64,000 nucleotides of DNA from Mayamaea pseudoterrestris (GCA_027923505.1 BROI01000001.1:2102001-2166000); one strand, 5' to 3'. Positions 45,701-56,325 are shown, numbered from the stretch's first letter. Notes: generated by a model not told the origin, from the letters alone. Numbers and translations are program-made.

Positions 45701-48555
45701 CTCAGCGCAGTGGTCTGGCAGGCTCCAAGGCTACAGACAATCATTCCGGGAATCAAAAGATCAATCTCATGCAACATGGAAGTGACCTTGCAAGACTTGG
45801 CTGCTCCAACAAGGAGCTCATGCATGCTGTAATGCGCTCCACAAAGTTGATCTATGATCAAGCTCAGCGCAGTGGTCTGGCAGGCTCCAAGGCTACAGAC
45901 AATCATTCCGGGAATCAAAAGATCAAACTCATGCAACATGGAAGTGACCTTGCAAGACTTGGCTGCTCCAACAAGGAGCTCATGCATGCTGTAATGCGCT
46001 CCACCAAGTGGATCTATGATCAAGCTCAGCGCAGTGGTCTGGCAGGCTCCAAGGCTACAGACAATCATTCCGGGAATCAAAAGATCAAACTCATGCAACA
46101 TGGAAGTGACCTTGCAAGACTTGGCTGCTCCAACAAGGAGCTCATGCATGCTGTAATGCGCTCCACAAAGTTGATCTATGATCAAGCTCAGCGCAGTGGT
46201 CTGGCAGGCTCCAAGGCTACAGACAATCATTCCGGGAATCAAAAGATCAAACTCATGCAACATGGAAGTGACCTTGCAAGACTTGGCTGCTCCAACAAGG
46301 AGCTTATGCATGCTGTAATGCGCTCCACAAAGTTGATCTATGATCAAGCTCAGCGCAGTGGTCTGGCAGGCTCCAAGGCTACAGACAATCATTCCGGGAA
46401 TCAAAAGATCAAACTCATGCAACATGAAAGTGACCTTGCAAGACTTGGCTGCTGCAACAAGGAGCTCATGCATGCTGTAATGCGCTCCACAAAGTTGATC
46501 TATGATCAAGCTCAGCGCAGTGGTCTGGCAGGCTCCAAGGCTACAGACAATCATTCCGGGAATCAAAAGATCAAACTCATGCAACATGGAAGTGACCTTG
46601 CAAGACTTGGCTGCTCCAACAAGGAGCTCATGCATGCTGTAATGCGCTCCACAAAGTTGATCTATGATCAAGCTCAGCGCAGTGGTCTGGCAGGCTCCAA
46701 GGCTACAGACAATCATTCCGGGAATCAAAAGATCCATCTCAGGCAACATGGAAGTGACCTTGCAAGACTTGGCTGCTCCTACAAGGAGCTCATGCATGCT
46801 GTAATGCGCTCCACCAAGTGGATCTATGATCAAGCTCAGCGCAGTGGTCTGGCAGGCTCCAAGGCTACAGACAATCATTCCGGGAATCAAAAGATCAAAC
46901 TCATGCAACATGGAAGTGACCTTGCAAGACTTGGCTGCTCCAACAAGGAGCTCATGCATGCTGTAATGCGCTCCACAAAGTGGATCTATGATCAAGCTCA
47001 GCGCAGTGGTCTGGCAGGCTCCAAGGCTACAGACAATCATTCCGGGAATCAAAAGATCAAACTCATGCAACATGGAAGTGACCTTGCAAGACTTGGCTGC
47101 TCCAACAAGGAGCTCATGCATGCTGTAATGCGCTCCACAAAGTTGATCTATGATCAAGCTCAGCGCAGTGGTCTGGCAGGCTCCAAGGCTACAGACAATC
47201 ATTCCGGGAATCAAAAGATCAAACTCATGCAACATGGAAGTGACCTTGCAAGACTTGGCTGCTCCAACAAGGAGCTCATGCATGCTGTAATGCGCTCCAC
47301 CAAGTTGATCTATGATCAAGCTCAGCGCAGTGGTCTGGCAGGCTCCAAGGCTACAGACAATCATTCCGGGAATCAAAAGATCCATCTCAGGCAATATGAA
47401 GGTGACCTTGCAAGACTTGGCTGCTCCAACAAGGAGCTTATGCATGCTGTAATGCGCTCCACAAAGTTGATCTATGATCAAGCTCAGCGCAGTGGTCTGG
47501 CAGGCTCCAAGGCTACAGACAATCATTCCGGGAATCAAAAGATCAAACTCATGCAACATGGAAGTGACCTTGCAAGACTTGGCTGCTCCAACAAGGAGCT
47601 CATGCATGCTGTAATGCGCTCCACCAAGTGGATCTATGATCAAGCTCAGCGCAGTGGTCTGGCAGGCTCCAAGGCTACAGACAATCATTCCGGGAATCAA
47701 AAGATCAAACTCATGCAACATGGAAGTGACCTTGCAAGACTTGGCTGCTCCAACAAGGAGCTCATGCATGCTGTAATGCGCTCCACAAAGTTGATCTATG
47801 ATCAAGCTCAGCGCAGTGGTCTGGCAGGCTCCAAGGCTACAGACAATCATTCCGGGAATCAAAAGATCAAACTCATGCAACATGGAAGTGACCTTGCAAG
47901 ACTTGGCTGCTCCTACAAGGAGCTCATGCATGCTGTAATGCGCTCCACCAAGTGGATCTATGATCAAGCTCAGCGCAGTGGTCTGGCAGGCTCCAAGGCT
48001 ACAGACAATCATTCCGGGAATCAAAAGATCAAACTCATGCAACATGGAAGTGACCTTGCAAGACTTGGGTGCTCCAACAAGGAGCTCATGCATGCTGTAA
48101 TGCGCTCCACCAAGTGGATCTATGATCAAGCTCAGCGCAGTGGTCTGGCAGGCTCCAAGGCTACAGACAATCATTCCGGGAATCAAAAGATCAAACTCAT
48201 GCAACATGAAAGTGACCTTGCAAGACTTGGCTGCTGCAACAAGGAGCTCATGCATGCTGTAATGCGCTCCACAAAGTTGATCTATGATCAAGCTCAGCGC
48301 AGTGGTCTGGCAGGCTCCAAGGCTACAGACAATCATTCCGGGAATCAAAAGATCAAACTCATGCAACATGGAAGTGACCTTGCAAGACTTGGCTGCTCCT
48401 ACAAGGAGCTTATGCATGCTGTAATGCGCTCCACAAAGTTGATCTATGATCAAGCTCAGCGCAGTGGTCTGGCAGGCTCCAAGGCTACAGACAATCATTC
48501 CGGGAATCAAAAGATCAAACTCATGCAACATGAAAGTGACCTTGCAAGACTTGGC
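39780..48555. repeat. 4388-bp tandem segmental duplication inside the 162-bp array
   Basis: 39780-44167 and 44168-48555 match with a constant offset of 4388 bp (27 units plus 14 bp). Shared rare markers prove common origin: the GGAGCTCTTTGATGCTG variant (40615 and 45003), the GGCAACAAGG variant (41093 and 45481), the AGGCAATATGAAGGTGACC variant, and a silent GAGCTT variant. The extra 14 bp is a repeated TTGCAAGACTTGGC at the junction. Confidence 0.88.
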
Positions 48556-51242
48556 TGCTGCAACAAGGAGCTCATGCATGCTGTAATGCGCTCCACAAAG
48601 TTGATCTATGATCAAGCTCAGCGCAGTGGTCTGGCAGGCTCCAAGGCTACAGACAATCATTCCGGGAATCAAAAGATCAAACTCATGCAACATGGAAGTG
48701 ACCTTGCAAGACTTGGCTGCTCCTACAAGGAGCTCATGCATGCTGTAATGCGCTCCACAAAGTGGATCTATGATCAAGCTCAGCGCAGTGGTCTGGCAGG
48801 CTCCAAGGCTACAGACAATCATTCCGGGAATCAAAAGATCAAACTCATGCAACATGGAAGTGACCTTGCAAGACTTGGCTGCTCCTACAAGGAGCTCATG
48901 CATGCTGTAATGCGCTCCACAAAGTGGATCTATGATCAAGCTCAGCGCAGTGGTCTGGCAGGCTCCAAGGCTACAGACAATCATTCCGGGAATCAAAAGA
49001 TCAAACTCATGCAACATGGAAGTGACCTTGCAAGACTTGGCTGCTCCTACAAGGAGCTTATGCATGCTGTAATGCGCTCCACAAAGTGGATCTATGATCA
49101 AGCTCAGCGCAGTGGTCTGGCAGGCTCCAAGGCTACAGACAATCATTCCGGGAATCAAAAGATCAAACTCATGCAACATGAAAGTGACCTTGCAAGACTT
49201 GGCTGCTGCAACAAGGAGCTCATGCATGCTGTAATGCGCTCCACAAAGTTGATCTATGATCAAGCTCAGCGCAGTGGTCTGGCAGGCTCCAAGGCTACAG
49301 ACAATCATTCCGGGAATCAAAAGATCAAACTCATGCAACATGGAAGTGACCTTGCAAGACTTGGCTGCTGCAACAAGGAGCTCATGCATGCTGTAATGCG
49401 CTCCACAAAGTTGATCTATGATCAAGCTCAGCGCAGTGGTCTGGCAGGCTCCAAGGCTACAGACAATTATTCTGGGAATCAAAAGATCAAACTCATGCAA
49501 CATGGAAGTGACCTTGCAAGACTTGGCTGCTGCAACAAGGAGCTCATGCATGCTGTAATGCGCTCCACAAAGTTGATCTATGATCAAGCTCAGCGCAGTG
49601 GTCTGGCAGGCTCCAAGGCTACAGACAATCATTCCGGGAATCAAAAGATCAAACTCATGCAACATGGAAGTGACCTTGCAAGACTTGGCTGCTCCAACAA
49701 GGAGCTCATGCATGCTGTAATGCGCTCCACAAAGTTGATCTATGATCAAGCTCAGCGCAGTGGTATGGCAGGCTCCAAGGCTACAGACAATCATTCCGGG
49801 AATCAAAAGATCCATCTCAGGCAACATGGAAGTGACCTTGCAAGACTTGGCTGCTCCTACAAGGAGCTCATGCATGCTGTAATGCGCTCCACAAAGTTGA
49901 TCTATGATCAAGCTCAGCGCAGTGGTCTGGCAGGCTCCAAGGCTACAGACAATCATTCCGGGAATCAAAAGATCAATCTCATGCAACATGGAAGTGACCT
50001 TGCAAGACTTGGCTGCTCCTACAAGGAGCTTATGCATGCTGTAATGCTCCACAAAGTGATCTTGATCTATGATCAAGCTCACGCAGTGGTCTGGCAGGCT
50101 CCAAGGCTACAGACAATCATTCCGGAAATCAAAAGATCAAACTCATGCAACATGAAAGTGACCTTGCAAGACTTGGCTGCCACAACCAGGAGCTAATGCA
50201 TGCTGTAATGCGCTCCACAAAGTTGATCTATGATCAAGCTCAGCGCAGTGGTCTGGCAGGCTCCAAGGCTACAGACAATCATTCCGGGAATCAAAAGATC
50301 AAACTCATGCAACATGGAAGTGACCTTGCAAGACTTGGCTGCTCCAACAAGGAGCTTATGCATGCTGTAATGCGCTCCACAAAGTTGATCTATGATCAAG
50401 CTCAGCGCAGTGGTCTGGCAGGCTCCAAGGCTACAGACAATCATTCCGGGAATCAAAAGATCAATCTCATGCAACATGAAAGTGACCTTGCAAGACTTGG
50501 CTGCTCCTACAAGGAGCTGCACGTAATGTAATCGCTCCACCAAAGTGGATCAATGATCAAGCTCAGCGCAGTGGTCTGGCAGGCTCCAAGGCTACAGACA
50601 ATCATTCCGGGAATCAAAAGATCAAACTCATGCAACATGGAAGTGACCTTGCAAGACTTGGCTGCTCCAACAAGGAGCTCATGCATGCTGTAATGCGCTC
50701 CACAAAGTTGATCTATGATCAAGCTCAGCGCAGTGGTCTGACAAGCCCCAAGGCTACTCAGACACATTCGGATCAAAAGCATCAAACTCATGCAACATGG
50801 GAATTAGTGACCTTGCAAGACTTGGCTGCTCCAACAAGGAGCTCATGCATGCTGTAATGCGCTCCACAAAGTTGATCTATGATCAAGCTCAGCGCAGTGG
50901 TCTGGCAGGCTCCAAGGCTACAGACAATCATTCCGGGAATCAAAAGATCAAACTCATGCAACATGAAAGTGACCTTGCAAGACTTGGCTGCTCCAACAAG
51001 GAGCGCCCCTGGAAAGCGATGCATGATCGAGCTCAGCGGGCGCTCCGACAAAGTCAAGATCAAACAACAAACAAGCTGGCTAGACAACAGGGTTGGCAAG
51101 CAGCAGCAAGAGGTGGAGGCATGGATGGGGTCGGCAGCTCGGTCTGGTGCGTCCTACAGACGATCATTCGGGGAATCAAAAGATCAATCTCATAAGGCAA
51201 CTATGAAAGTGACCTTGCAAGACTTGGCTGCTCCAAGCATCA

Positions 51243-52684
51243 GCGAGAGCTCATGCATGCTGTAATGTGCTCCACAAAGTTGATCTATGATCAAGCTCAG
51301 CGCAGTGGTCTGGCAGGCTCCAAGGCTACAGACAATCATTCCGGGAATCAAAAGATCAATCTCATGCAACATGAAAGTGACCTTGCAAGACTTGGGTTGC
51401 TCCTACAAGGAGCTCATGCATGCTGTAATGCGCTCCACAAAGTTGATCTATGATCAAGCTCAGCACCTTGGTCAGACAAGCCCAAGGCAACAGATACTCA
51501 TTCCGGGAATCAAAAGATCAATCTCATGAAACATGAAAGTGACCTTGTAAGATTTGGCTGCTCCAACAAGGAGCTCATGCATGCTGTAATGCGCTCCACA
51601 AAGTTTATCTATGATCAAGCTCAGCACCTTGGTCGGACAAGCCCAAGGCTACCGACAATCATTCCGGGAATAAAAAGATCAAACTCATGCAACATGAAAG
51701 TGACCTTGCAAGACTTTGGTTGCTCCAACAAGGAGCTCATGCATGCTGTAATGCGCTCCACAAAGTTGATCTATGATCAAGCTCAGCACCTTGGTCAGAC
51801 AAGCCCAAGGCTACAGATCCTCATTCCGGGAATCAAAAGATCAATCTCATGCAACATGAAAGTGACCTTGCAAGACTTGGCTGCTCCAACAAGGAGCTCA
51901 TGCATGCTGTAATGCGCTCCACACCGTTGATCTATGATCAAGCTCAGCGCAGTGGTCTGGCAGGCGAGAGCTCATGCATGCTGTAATGTGCTCCACAAAG
52001 TTGATCTATGATCAAGCTCAGCGCAGTGGTCTGGCAGGCTCCAAGGCTACAGACAATCATTCCGGGAATCAAAAGATCAATCTCATGCAACATGAAAGTG
52101 ACCTTGCAAGACTTGGGTTGCTCCTACAAGGAGCTCATGCATGCTGTAATGCGCTCCACAAAGTTGATCTATGATCAAGCTCAGCACCTTGGTCAGACAA
52201 GCCCAAGGCAACAGATACTCATTCCGGGAATCAAAAGATCAATCTCATGAAACATGAAAGTGACCTTGTAAGATTTGGCTGCTCCAACAAGGAGCTCATG
52301 CATGCTGTAATGCGCTCCACAAAGTTTATCTATGATCAAGCTCAGCACCTTGGTCGGACAAGCCCAAGGCTACCGACAATCATTCCGGGAATAAAAAGAT
52401 CAAACTCATGCAACATGAAAGTGACCTTGCAAGACTTTGGTTGCTCCAACAAGGAGCTCATGCATGCTGTAATGCGCTCCACAAAGTTGATCTATGATCA
52501 AGCTCAGCACCTTGGTCAGACAAGCCCAAGGCTACAGATCCTCATTCCGGGAATCAAAAGATCAATCTCATGCAACATGAAAGTGACCTTGCAAGACTTG
52601 GCTGCTCCAACAAGGAGCTCATGCATGCTGTAATGCGCTCCACACCGTTGATCTATGATCAAGCTCAGCGCAGTAGTCTGGCAG
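51243..52684. repeat. 721-bp tandem segmental duplication at the right end of the array
   Basis: 51243-51963 and 51964-52684 correspond at a constant 721-bp offset (4 units plus 73 bp). Both contain the same subtype order and the same private changes, such as AGACTTTGGTTGCTCC and CTCATGAAACATG. The second copy runs directly into family B sequence. Confidence 0.85.
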
Positions 52685-52825
52685 GCACACTGTAGCAAAA
52701 TGGAGATGGTTACTGTGTGGATCTTTGCCCTCCCAAACAACTGATGCTACACGTGAGCTGGAAATGATTGCTATGCACCAAGCTCACCGCATGTGTCCGC
52801 AACCATAGCCAGAACAGAATTTATG
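52685..52825. repeat. Repeat family B, right copy
   Basis: Contains CACTGTAGCA, ACTGTGTGGATCTTTGCCCT, a TGATGCTACACGTGAGCTGG segment and AACCATAGCCAGA. All match, in the same order and orientation, the family B copies left of the array. Confidence 0.75.
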
Positions 52826-53290
52826 AAATTAAGAATCTAAAACTTGCAGTGTTGGCCATACCCACAGTGGAGGCCATACCCATGGTGTCAGTCTCCAGGC
52901 AATCCCATTTGCATTATTTGAAACTCTGCCCTCTGTCAATGGCATACCCTGGACAGGTTTTGCGTGACCCATTGGGTTGTTGGGTGGCCAGGGCATGGGG
53001 CATCTGACAGGTAAGAATCTAAAACTTGTGGTGTTAGCCATAGCCACAGCGGAGGCCGTATAAGAATCTAAAACTTGTGGTGTTAGCCATAGCCACAGCG
53101 GAGGCCGTATCCATTGTGTCAGCCTCCAGGCAGTCCTTTTTGCGCCATTTGAGACTCTGCACCTGTCAATGACATACCCTGGACAGGTCTTGCCTGACTC
53201 ATTGGGTTGTAGGGTGGCCAGGGCATGTGGCATTTGACAGGTAAAAATCTAAAACTTATGGTGTTGGCCATACCCACAGTGGAGGTCGTA
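52826..53290. repeat. Repeat family D (about 180-bp units)
   Basis: Units begin with AAGAATCTAAAACTTG (at about 52832, 53013, 53062, and a variant at 53246). They continue through GTGTTGGCCATACCCACAG, a TCTCCAGGCA segment and CATACCCTGGACAGG, to GGTGGCCAGGGCATG. No coding potential was recognised. Confidence 0.75.
53012..53109. repeat. Perfect 49-bp tandem duplication
   Basis: 53012-53060 and 53061-53109 are identical, duplicating the start of a family D unit. Perfect identity suggests a recent event. Confidence 0.85.
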
Positions 53291-53870
53291 CGACTTGTTG
53301 GATCTACTAGTGGTGCACCTCAAGTGGCAAGTGAGACTTCCAAAATGGCCTGCAGACCCCATAATACAACCAATATGGACTTGAACAACGAATGGGAGTC
53401 ATAGACTTGTCCATTTGGGTGTAGAAGCCATTACTATGCCCTGAGACTCTGCACATTCAACCAATGGTTGAATGTGCCAGCCCTGCTCCCTTTTTGGCTG
53501 CAGGGATCATCAGCATTTCCTGCTGAGCCCTCCAATTTCTTTCAAATCATGCTTGTTGTAAATGATGGGCCATAAGTTGGTCAGTTGCACCTCAGCATCC
53601 ATCACCATGTATGCCACAGTGAGACTGAACAGATCCAACAACTTGATGGATCTTGTAGTGGTGCACCTCAAGTGGCAAGTGAGACTTCCACAATGGCCAG
53701 CAGACCCCATAATACAGCCAATATGGTCTTGAACAATGAATGGGACTCATAGACATGTCCATTTGGGCGTGGAAGCCATCACCATGGCCTGAGACTCCGC
53801 ACATTCAACCAATTGGCTGCAGGGATCATCAGCATTGCCCACTGAGCCCTCCAATTTCTTACAAATCATG
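53291..53870. repeat. Repeat family E (338-bp direct repeat, two copies)
   Basis: Two copies at an offset of about 338 bp share GTGCACCTCAAGTGGCAAGT, CAGACCCCATAATAC, CATAGAC-TGTCCATTTGGG, GAGACTC-GCACATTCAACC, GGGATCATCAGCATT and GAGCCCTCCAATTTCTT. Between them is a short unshared segment (about 53515-53635). No gene was recognised. Confidence 0.75.
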
Positions 53871-54830
53871 TTAAATGACAGCATCTGCTGGCTGAGACTG
53901 GTGACAAATTGTCAGCAGTCACATTGCAGTCTACCAAGGGACCAGCAAGGCAATCCATCTTGTAGCGCACCTGAAATAAGGATGTTAGCACCATTCTGGC
54001 TTGATTTGGGCATACACAAGGCTATGGGCATTTGAAAATGATGGCATCTGCTGGCTGAGACTGGTGACAAGTTGTCAGCAGTCACATTGCAGTCCTCAAA
54101 GACACTAGCCCATCAACTTGTAGCGCACCTGAAATAAGGATGTTAGAACCATTCTGGCTTGATTTGGGCATACACAAGGCTATGGGCATTTGAAAATGAT
54201 GGCATCTGCTGGCTGAGACTGGTGACAAGTTGTCAGCAGTCACATTGCAGTCCTCAAAGACACTAGCCCATCAACTTGTAGCGCACCTGAAATAAGGATG
54301 TTAGAACCATTCTGGCTTGATTTGGGCATACACATGGCTATGGGCATTTGAAAATGATGGCATCTGCTGGCTGAGACTGGTGACAAGTTGTCAGCAGTCA
54401 CATTGCAGTCCTCATAGACACTAGCCCATCAACTTGTAGCGCACCTGAAATAAGGATGTTAGAACCATTCTGGCTTGAATTGGGCATACACATGGCTCAA
54501 GGTATGGGCATTTGAAAATCACGGCATCTGCTGGCTGAGACTGGTGACAAGTTGTCACCAATCACATTGCAGTCTACCAAGGGACCAGCCAGGCAATCCA
54601 TCTTGTAGCGCACCTGAAATATGGATGTTAGCACCATTCTGGCTTGATTTGGGCATACACATGGCTCAAGGTATGGGCATTTGAAAGTCAGGGCATCTGC
54701 TGGCTGAGATTGGTGAGAACTTCCCACCAGTCACATTGCAGTCCTCGACACACTAGCCCGTCAATCCATCTTGTAGCGCACCTGAAATTAGGATTTTAGC
54801 ACCATTCTGGCTTGATTTGGACACGGCTCT
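53871..54830. repeat. Repeat family A, right cluster (six units, 158-169 bp)
   Basis: CTGCTGGCTGAGACTGGTGA recurs at about 53885, 54048, 54206, 54364, 54528 and 54697. Two successive spacings are exactly 158 bp and those units are nearly identical. One unit (54538-54554) carries a perfect GGTGACA-AGT-TGTCACC dyad that is degenerate in the others. Same family and orientation as the cluster at 31081-31442. From 54831 to 55085 no further repeat is seen; that stretch is the promoter side of the next gene. Confidence 0.85.
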
Positions 54831-55085
54831 GTGTGACCTGCTACTGCTGTTAGACCTAGTCTGACTGGTACTCAGGGAAGAACAATAACGCTTCCACACA
54901 ATCCGTTTCGACGAGGCTGCGCCGAGCAGCATCAATCGTCCATGATTTTATATCTAGATATTGTTCCTACATCAAATAGAAAAGGAGTAGTCTCACTGGA
55001 GTGCAGCAGCTGTAAAGGTAGAATTGGCCTCTTTTTCAAACTCGATTCGTGGCCGTCGGCATTCGTCACTTGACACTCGACAAGG

Positions 55086-56096
55086 ATGATTCAATGCCGA
55101 AGAACGCGAGGAGTGGAAATCACTATTCTGTTATGGCTCGTCTACATCCTTCCAGCCGAGCCATTTCAACAAAAGAAACAACCCTCGTGTTATAACCTTG
55201 AGAGCCATTTGCTCCTACGGCAGCAGCATGTTGCAGCTATCCAACAAGAAGACGATAACACATCGGCAGTTGGCGTTCGACTCAACAAGGTCTTCAAGGC
55301 GACGCACAGTCGACGTCAAGCGGACGATTTGATTGCAAGTGGACGCGTCACGGTGAATGGAGCAGTGGTATCCGCCGGTCAACGAGTGGTTCCCTTTCGG
55401 GACGTGGTGCAGCTGGATGGCAAACGCATCGAAAATTGGGAAGCGTTGAATGCCATGTCGCGCCCAAACGTTGAAGACACCAGAATGCCACGAGCAGTGT
55501 TTGAATACACGAAATACTGGAAGCCGACGGGTGTCGTTTGCACCACGGACCAAAGGATACGCGACAATATCATTGACGTTTTGCGCCAAGATGGCTACTC
55601 GCCCGAACATCGCGTCTATCCGGTGGGACGCTTGGACCGCGACACGTCCGGTCTCATTCTGCTGACTTCGGACGGTCGGCTACCGAACGCCGCGCTGCGT
55701 GGCGAGCACAAGCAGCCAAAGACCTATCATGTTGGCGTCGACCGTTTCATTTCAAATCACCGCCTTGACGAGCTTCGAAGCGGCGTTGTCATTACCACTG
55801 TGGCGCAGCGGGACGGCAATCGCGCTCCACCACTCACCGCCAAAACGAACCCTTGCATCATAAAACGCATTGACGAACGATCCATGTACATGACCATTAC
55901 CGAAGGTCGCAACCGCCAGATTCGAAAAATGCTCGACGCCGTTGGTCATTCGGTCGTGTGGCTGGAACGTATTTCCTTTGCCGGCTTGGAGCTTGATCCT
56001 TTAGAAGGGCCAGGAGATTGGAGGCGACTGGACGAGAAGGAAATGCAAATGATACGAGGTATCATAGAACATGCTGATGCTGACAATGGTGGTTGA
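55086..56096 (+). CDS. RsuA/RluB-family pseudouridine synthase, probably organellar
   Basis: Isomerises a specific uridine in rRNA to pseudouridine. A single-exon frame of 336 aa from ATG 55086. After a hydrophobic leader (VEITILLWLVYILPAEP then FQQKKQ) comes an S4 RNA-binding domain (about 62-115, VRLNKVFKATHSRRQADDLIASGRVTVNG, VVQLDGKRI). The catalytic domain follows: KPTGVVCTTD, the active-site motif YPVGRLDRDTSGLILLTSDG (catalytic Asp in GRLDRDTSG), KTYHVGVDR, and the closing EGRNRQIRKMLDAVGHSV. The S4 plus catalytic order is that of RsuA/RluB/E/F. The leader followed by Phe suggests import into the plastid, whose rRNA would be the substrate; mitochondria are the alternative. Confidence 0.9.
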   Translation: MIQCRRTRGVEITILLWLVYILPAEPFQQKKQPSCYNLESHLLLRQQHVAAIQQEDDNTSAVGVRLNKVFKATHSRRQADDLIASGRVTVNGAVVSAGQRVVPFRDVVQLDGKRIENWEALNAMSRPNVEDTRMPRAVFEYTKYWKPTGVVCTTDQRIRDNIIDVLRQDGYSPEHRVYPVGRLDRDTSGLILLTSDGRLPNAALRGEHKQPKTYHVGVDRFISNHRLDELRSGVVITTVAQRDGNRAPPLTAKTNPCIIKRIDERSMYMTITEGRNRQIRKMLDAVGHSVVWLERISFAGLELDPLEGPGDWRRLDEKEMQMIRGIIEHADADNGG

Positions 56097-56325
56097 TGGG
56101 AGGATTGCTTTGCCTGCCTTGCTCGAGCGTTGCAGCACCAACCGCCAATGCAATTCCCACTTGCCAGCTACGATGCACGCTGGAACAAGTACTACTGAGT
56201 AGAACTATACAGCATATAGTAACAGCACTGCAACCTATTCGGTCTATATGTATTAGTCGTCGCTATTTGATTAACTTGACGATTCTTTGCTTCATACATG
56301 TATCAGCAGCTCATACTTATGCTCT

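Larger units (their letters stand above)
31707..52684. repeat. Tandem array of a 162-bp satellite-like unit (about 130 copies)
   Basis: Head-to-tail copies of a 162-bp unit; for example, identical phrases recur 1620 bp apart at 44221 and 45841. Unit landmarks in order are GATCAAGCTCAGCGCAGTGG, TCTGGCAGGCTCCAAGGCTA, CAATCATTCCGGGAATCAAA, CATGCAACATG[A/G]AAGTGACC, TTGCAAGACTTGGCTGCTCC, and GGAGCTCATGCATGCTGTAA. Units differ at a few diagnostic sites in mosaic combinations. The middle (about 33.6-50 kb) is highly uniform. The margins (31.7-33.6 and 50.0-52.7 kb) carry a second subtype, with CACCTTGGTCAGACAAGCCC in place of the central segment, and more indels. Because the period is 54 codons, very long stop-free frames arise on both strands (plus: 44200-50196; minus: 45037-50082 and 40649-44173). 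I do not call these genes, because unit differences are mostly amino-acid-changing, frames break at array indels, and no leader or splice structure is seen. Confidence 0.95.

Noticed and set aside
44200-50196. Gene for a giant 54-residue-repeat protein
   Set aside because: An equally long frame exists on the opposite strand, unit changes are mostly non-silent, and there is no leader, promoter or splice context. The frame is explained by 162 being a multiple of three.
31707-52684. CRISPR array
   Set aside because: Units are contiguous with no unique spacers, are 162 bp long, and lie in intron-bearing eukaryotic DNA with no cas genes.
31443-52825. Family B copies as terminal repeats of an LTR-type element enclosing the array
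   Set aside because: The interior is only tandem repeat, with no reverse transcriptase, protease, integrase or primer-binding site, and B occurs as tandem copies on one side.
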